Below, piece by piece: positions 63,823 to 64,000 of a DNA stretch of 64,000 bases. The number at the start of each line of letters is the position of its first letter. Within the stretch, counting starts at the first letter, position 1. Location: assembly GCA_964534555.1 (NCBI GenBank), contig CAZHRK010000002.1, positions 1 to 64,000 of the forward strand, given 5' to 3'. The translations under genes were made by a program, and so were the position numbers. The DNA comes from CAZHRK01 sp964534555 (GTDB taxonomy: Bacteria; Babelota; Babeliae; Babelales; RVW-14). Below the pieces are notes generated by a model. It was not told where the DNA came from. It worked only from the letters and a program-made list of their open reading frames with translations, and ran no database searches.

Positions 63823-64000
63823 TTACATCGATTTGAGTGTTGCTATAAGGTCTACTTGTTTAACAACGAGAGTCTCACCTTTAAGCATGTTTTTAACAGC
63901 GACAGTTCCCTGTTGTTGCTCATCTGGTCCAATCAGAAGGGCGATTTTACTGCCAAGCTTATTTGCTTTTTTCATCATGTTGCCAAGCGACGCTGTTTCA
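63823..64000 (-). CDS. hisS: Histidyl-tRNA synthetase, C-terminal fragment (cut by window edge)
   Basis: The last 59 codons of a gene running off the window. The encoded end has SLGNMMKKANKLGSKIALLIG, then GPDEQQQGTVAVKNM and a VDLIATLKSM terminus. This matches the anticodon-binding domain of HisRS (LKYADKLGA...IIGEDE...GTVTVKDL). The stop is TAA at 63823-63825. Confidence 0.85.
   Translation of the reverse strand, partial: ETASLGNMMKKANKLGSKIALLIGPDEQQQGTVAVKNMLKGETLVVKQVDLIATLKSM

Noticed and set aside
1..64000. Insertion sequences, prophage, tRNA-flanked islands, CRISPR arrays
   Set aside because: No transposase, integrase, phage structural gene, tRNA or CRISPR repeat was recognised. The S74 domain alone does not indicate a prophage.

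Overview
The window looks like a chromosomal segment from a Gram-negative bacterium with a host-dependent lifestyle. I favour Candidatus Dependentiae (TM6); this is inference from gene content, not a database match. The envelope genes are diderm: MurE with the meso-diaminopimelate DNPR motif, an LptF/G-type permease, an MCE-domain protein and type II secretion pseudopilins. An unusually large share of proteins begin with a signal peptide. Host-style modules are present: a leucine-rich-repeat protein, an animal-like cysteine dioxygenase and M48-like proteases.

Layout. Positions 1-50 hold the last bases of a probable 5S rRNA gene and its terminator. 0.4-9.9 kb is a mostly plus-strand run of small enzymes and unknown secreted proteins: APH-like kinase, NUDIX, CPT-like kinase, cysteine dioxygenase, GNAT, alpha/beta hydrolase, metallo-beta-lactamase, CYTH and peroxiredoxin. 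9.9-18.9 kb (minus) has an ABC-F ATPase, a 1903-residue secreted beta-roll repeat protein ending in an S74 intramolecular chaperone, and an unknown secreted protein. 19.0-25.4 kb (plus) is a GspF-G-H-I-J-K operon followed by an MCE protein. 25.4-36.9 kb is housekeeping: rnhB, an S24-type repressor, a LysE exporter, glmM-DUF502-LptF/G, tlyA-htrA and pssA-grpE. 37.1-39.7 kb has two tandem secreted M48-like metalloproteases.

39.7-48.7 kb (minus) is a tightly overlapping eight-gene operon. It holds UDP-glucuronate decarboxylase, UDP-glucose dehydrogenase, five glycosyltransferases and a methyltransferase, and it predicts UDP-glucuronate to UDP-xylose synthesis for a surface glycan. 49.1-61.2 kb is an accessory island: LRR protein, epimerase, MazG-like enzyme, two secreted ATP-grasp-like paralogues, a secreted HAD protein, a secreted GT4, four secreted GT2 paralogues and a secreted methyltransferase. 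murE, an unknown coiled-coil protein and the 3' end of hisS close the window.

The most striking theme is that many folds normally cytosolic carry N-terminal export signals: GT2, GT4, SAM methyltransferase, ATP-grasp, HAD, GNAT, CYTH, peroxiredoxin and, from one of two possible starts, UDP-glucose dehydrogenase. A type II secretion operon lies in the same window. Their nucleotide-sugar, SAM, ATP or acetyl-CoA substrates do not normally occur in the periplasm, so delivery into a host cell is an attractive but unproven reading.
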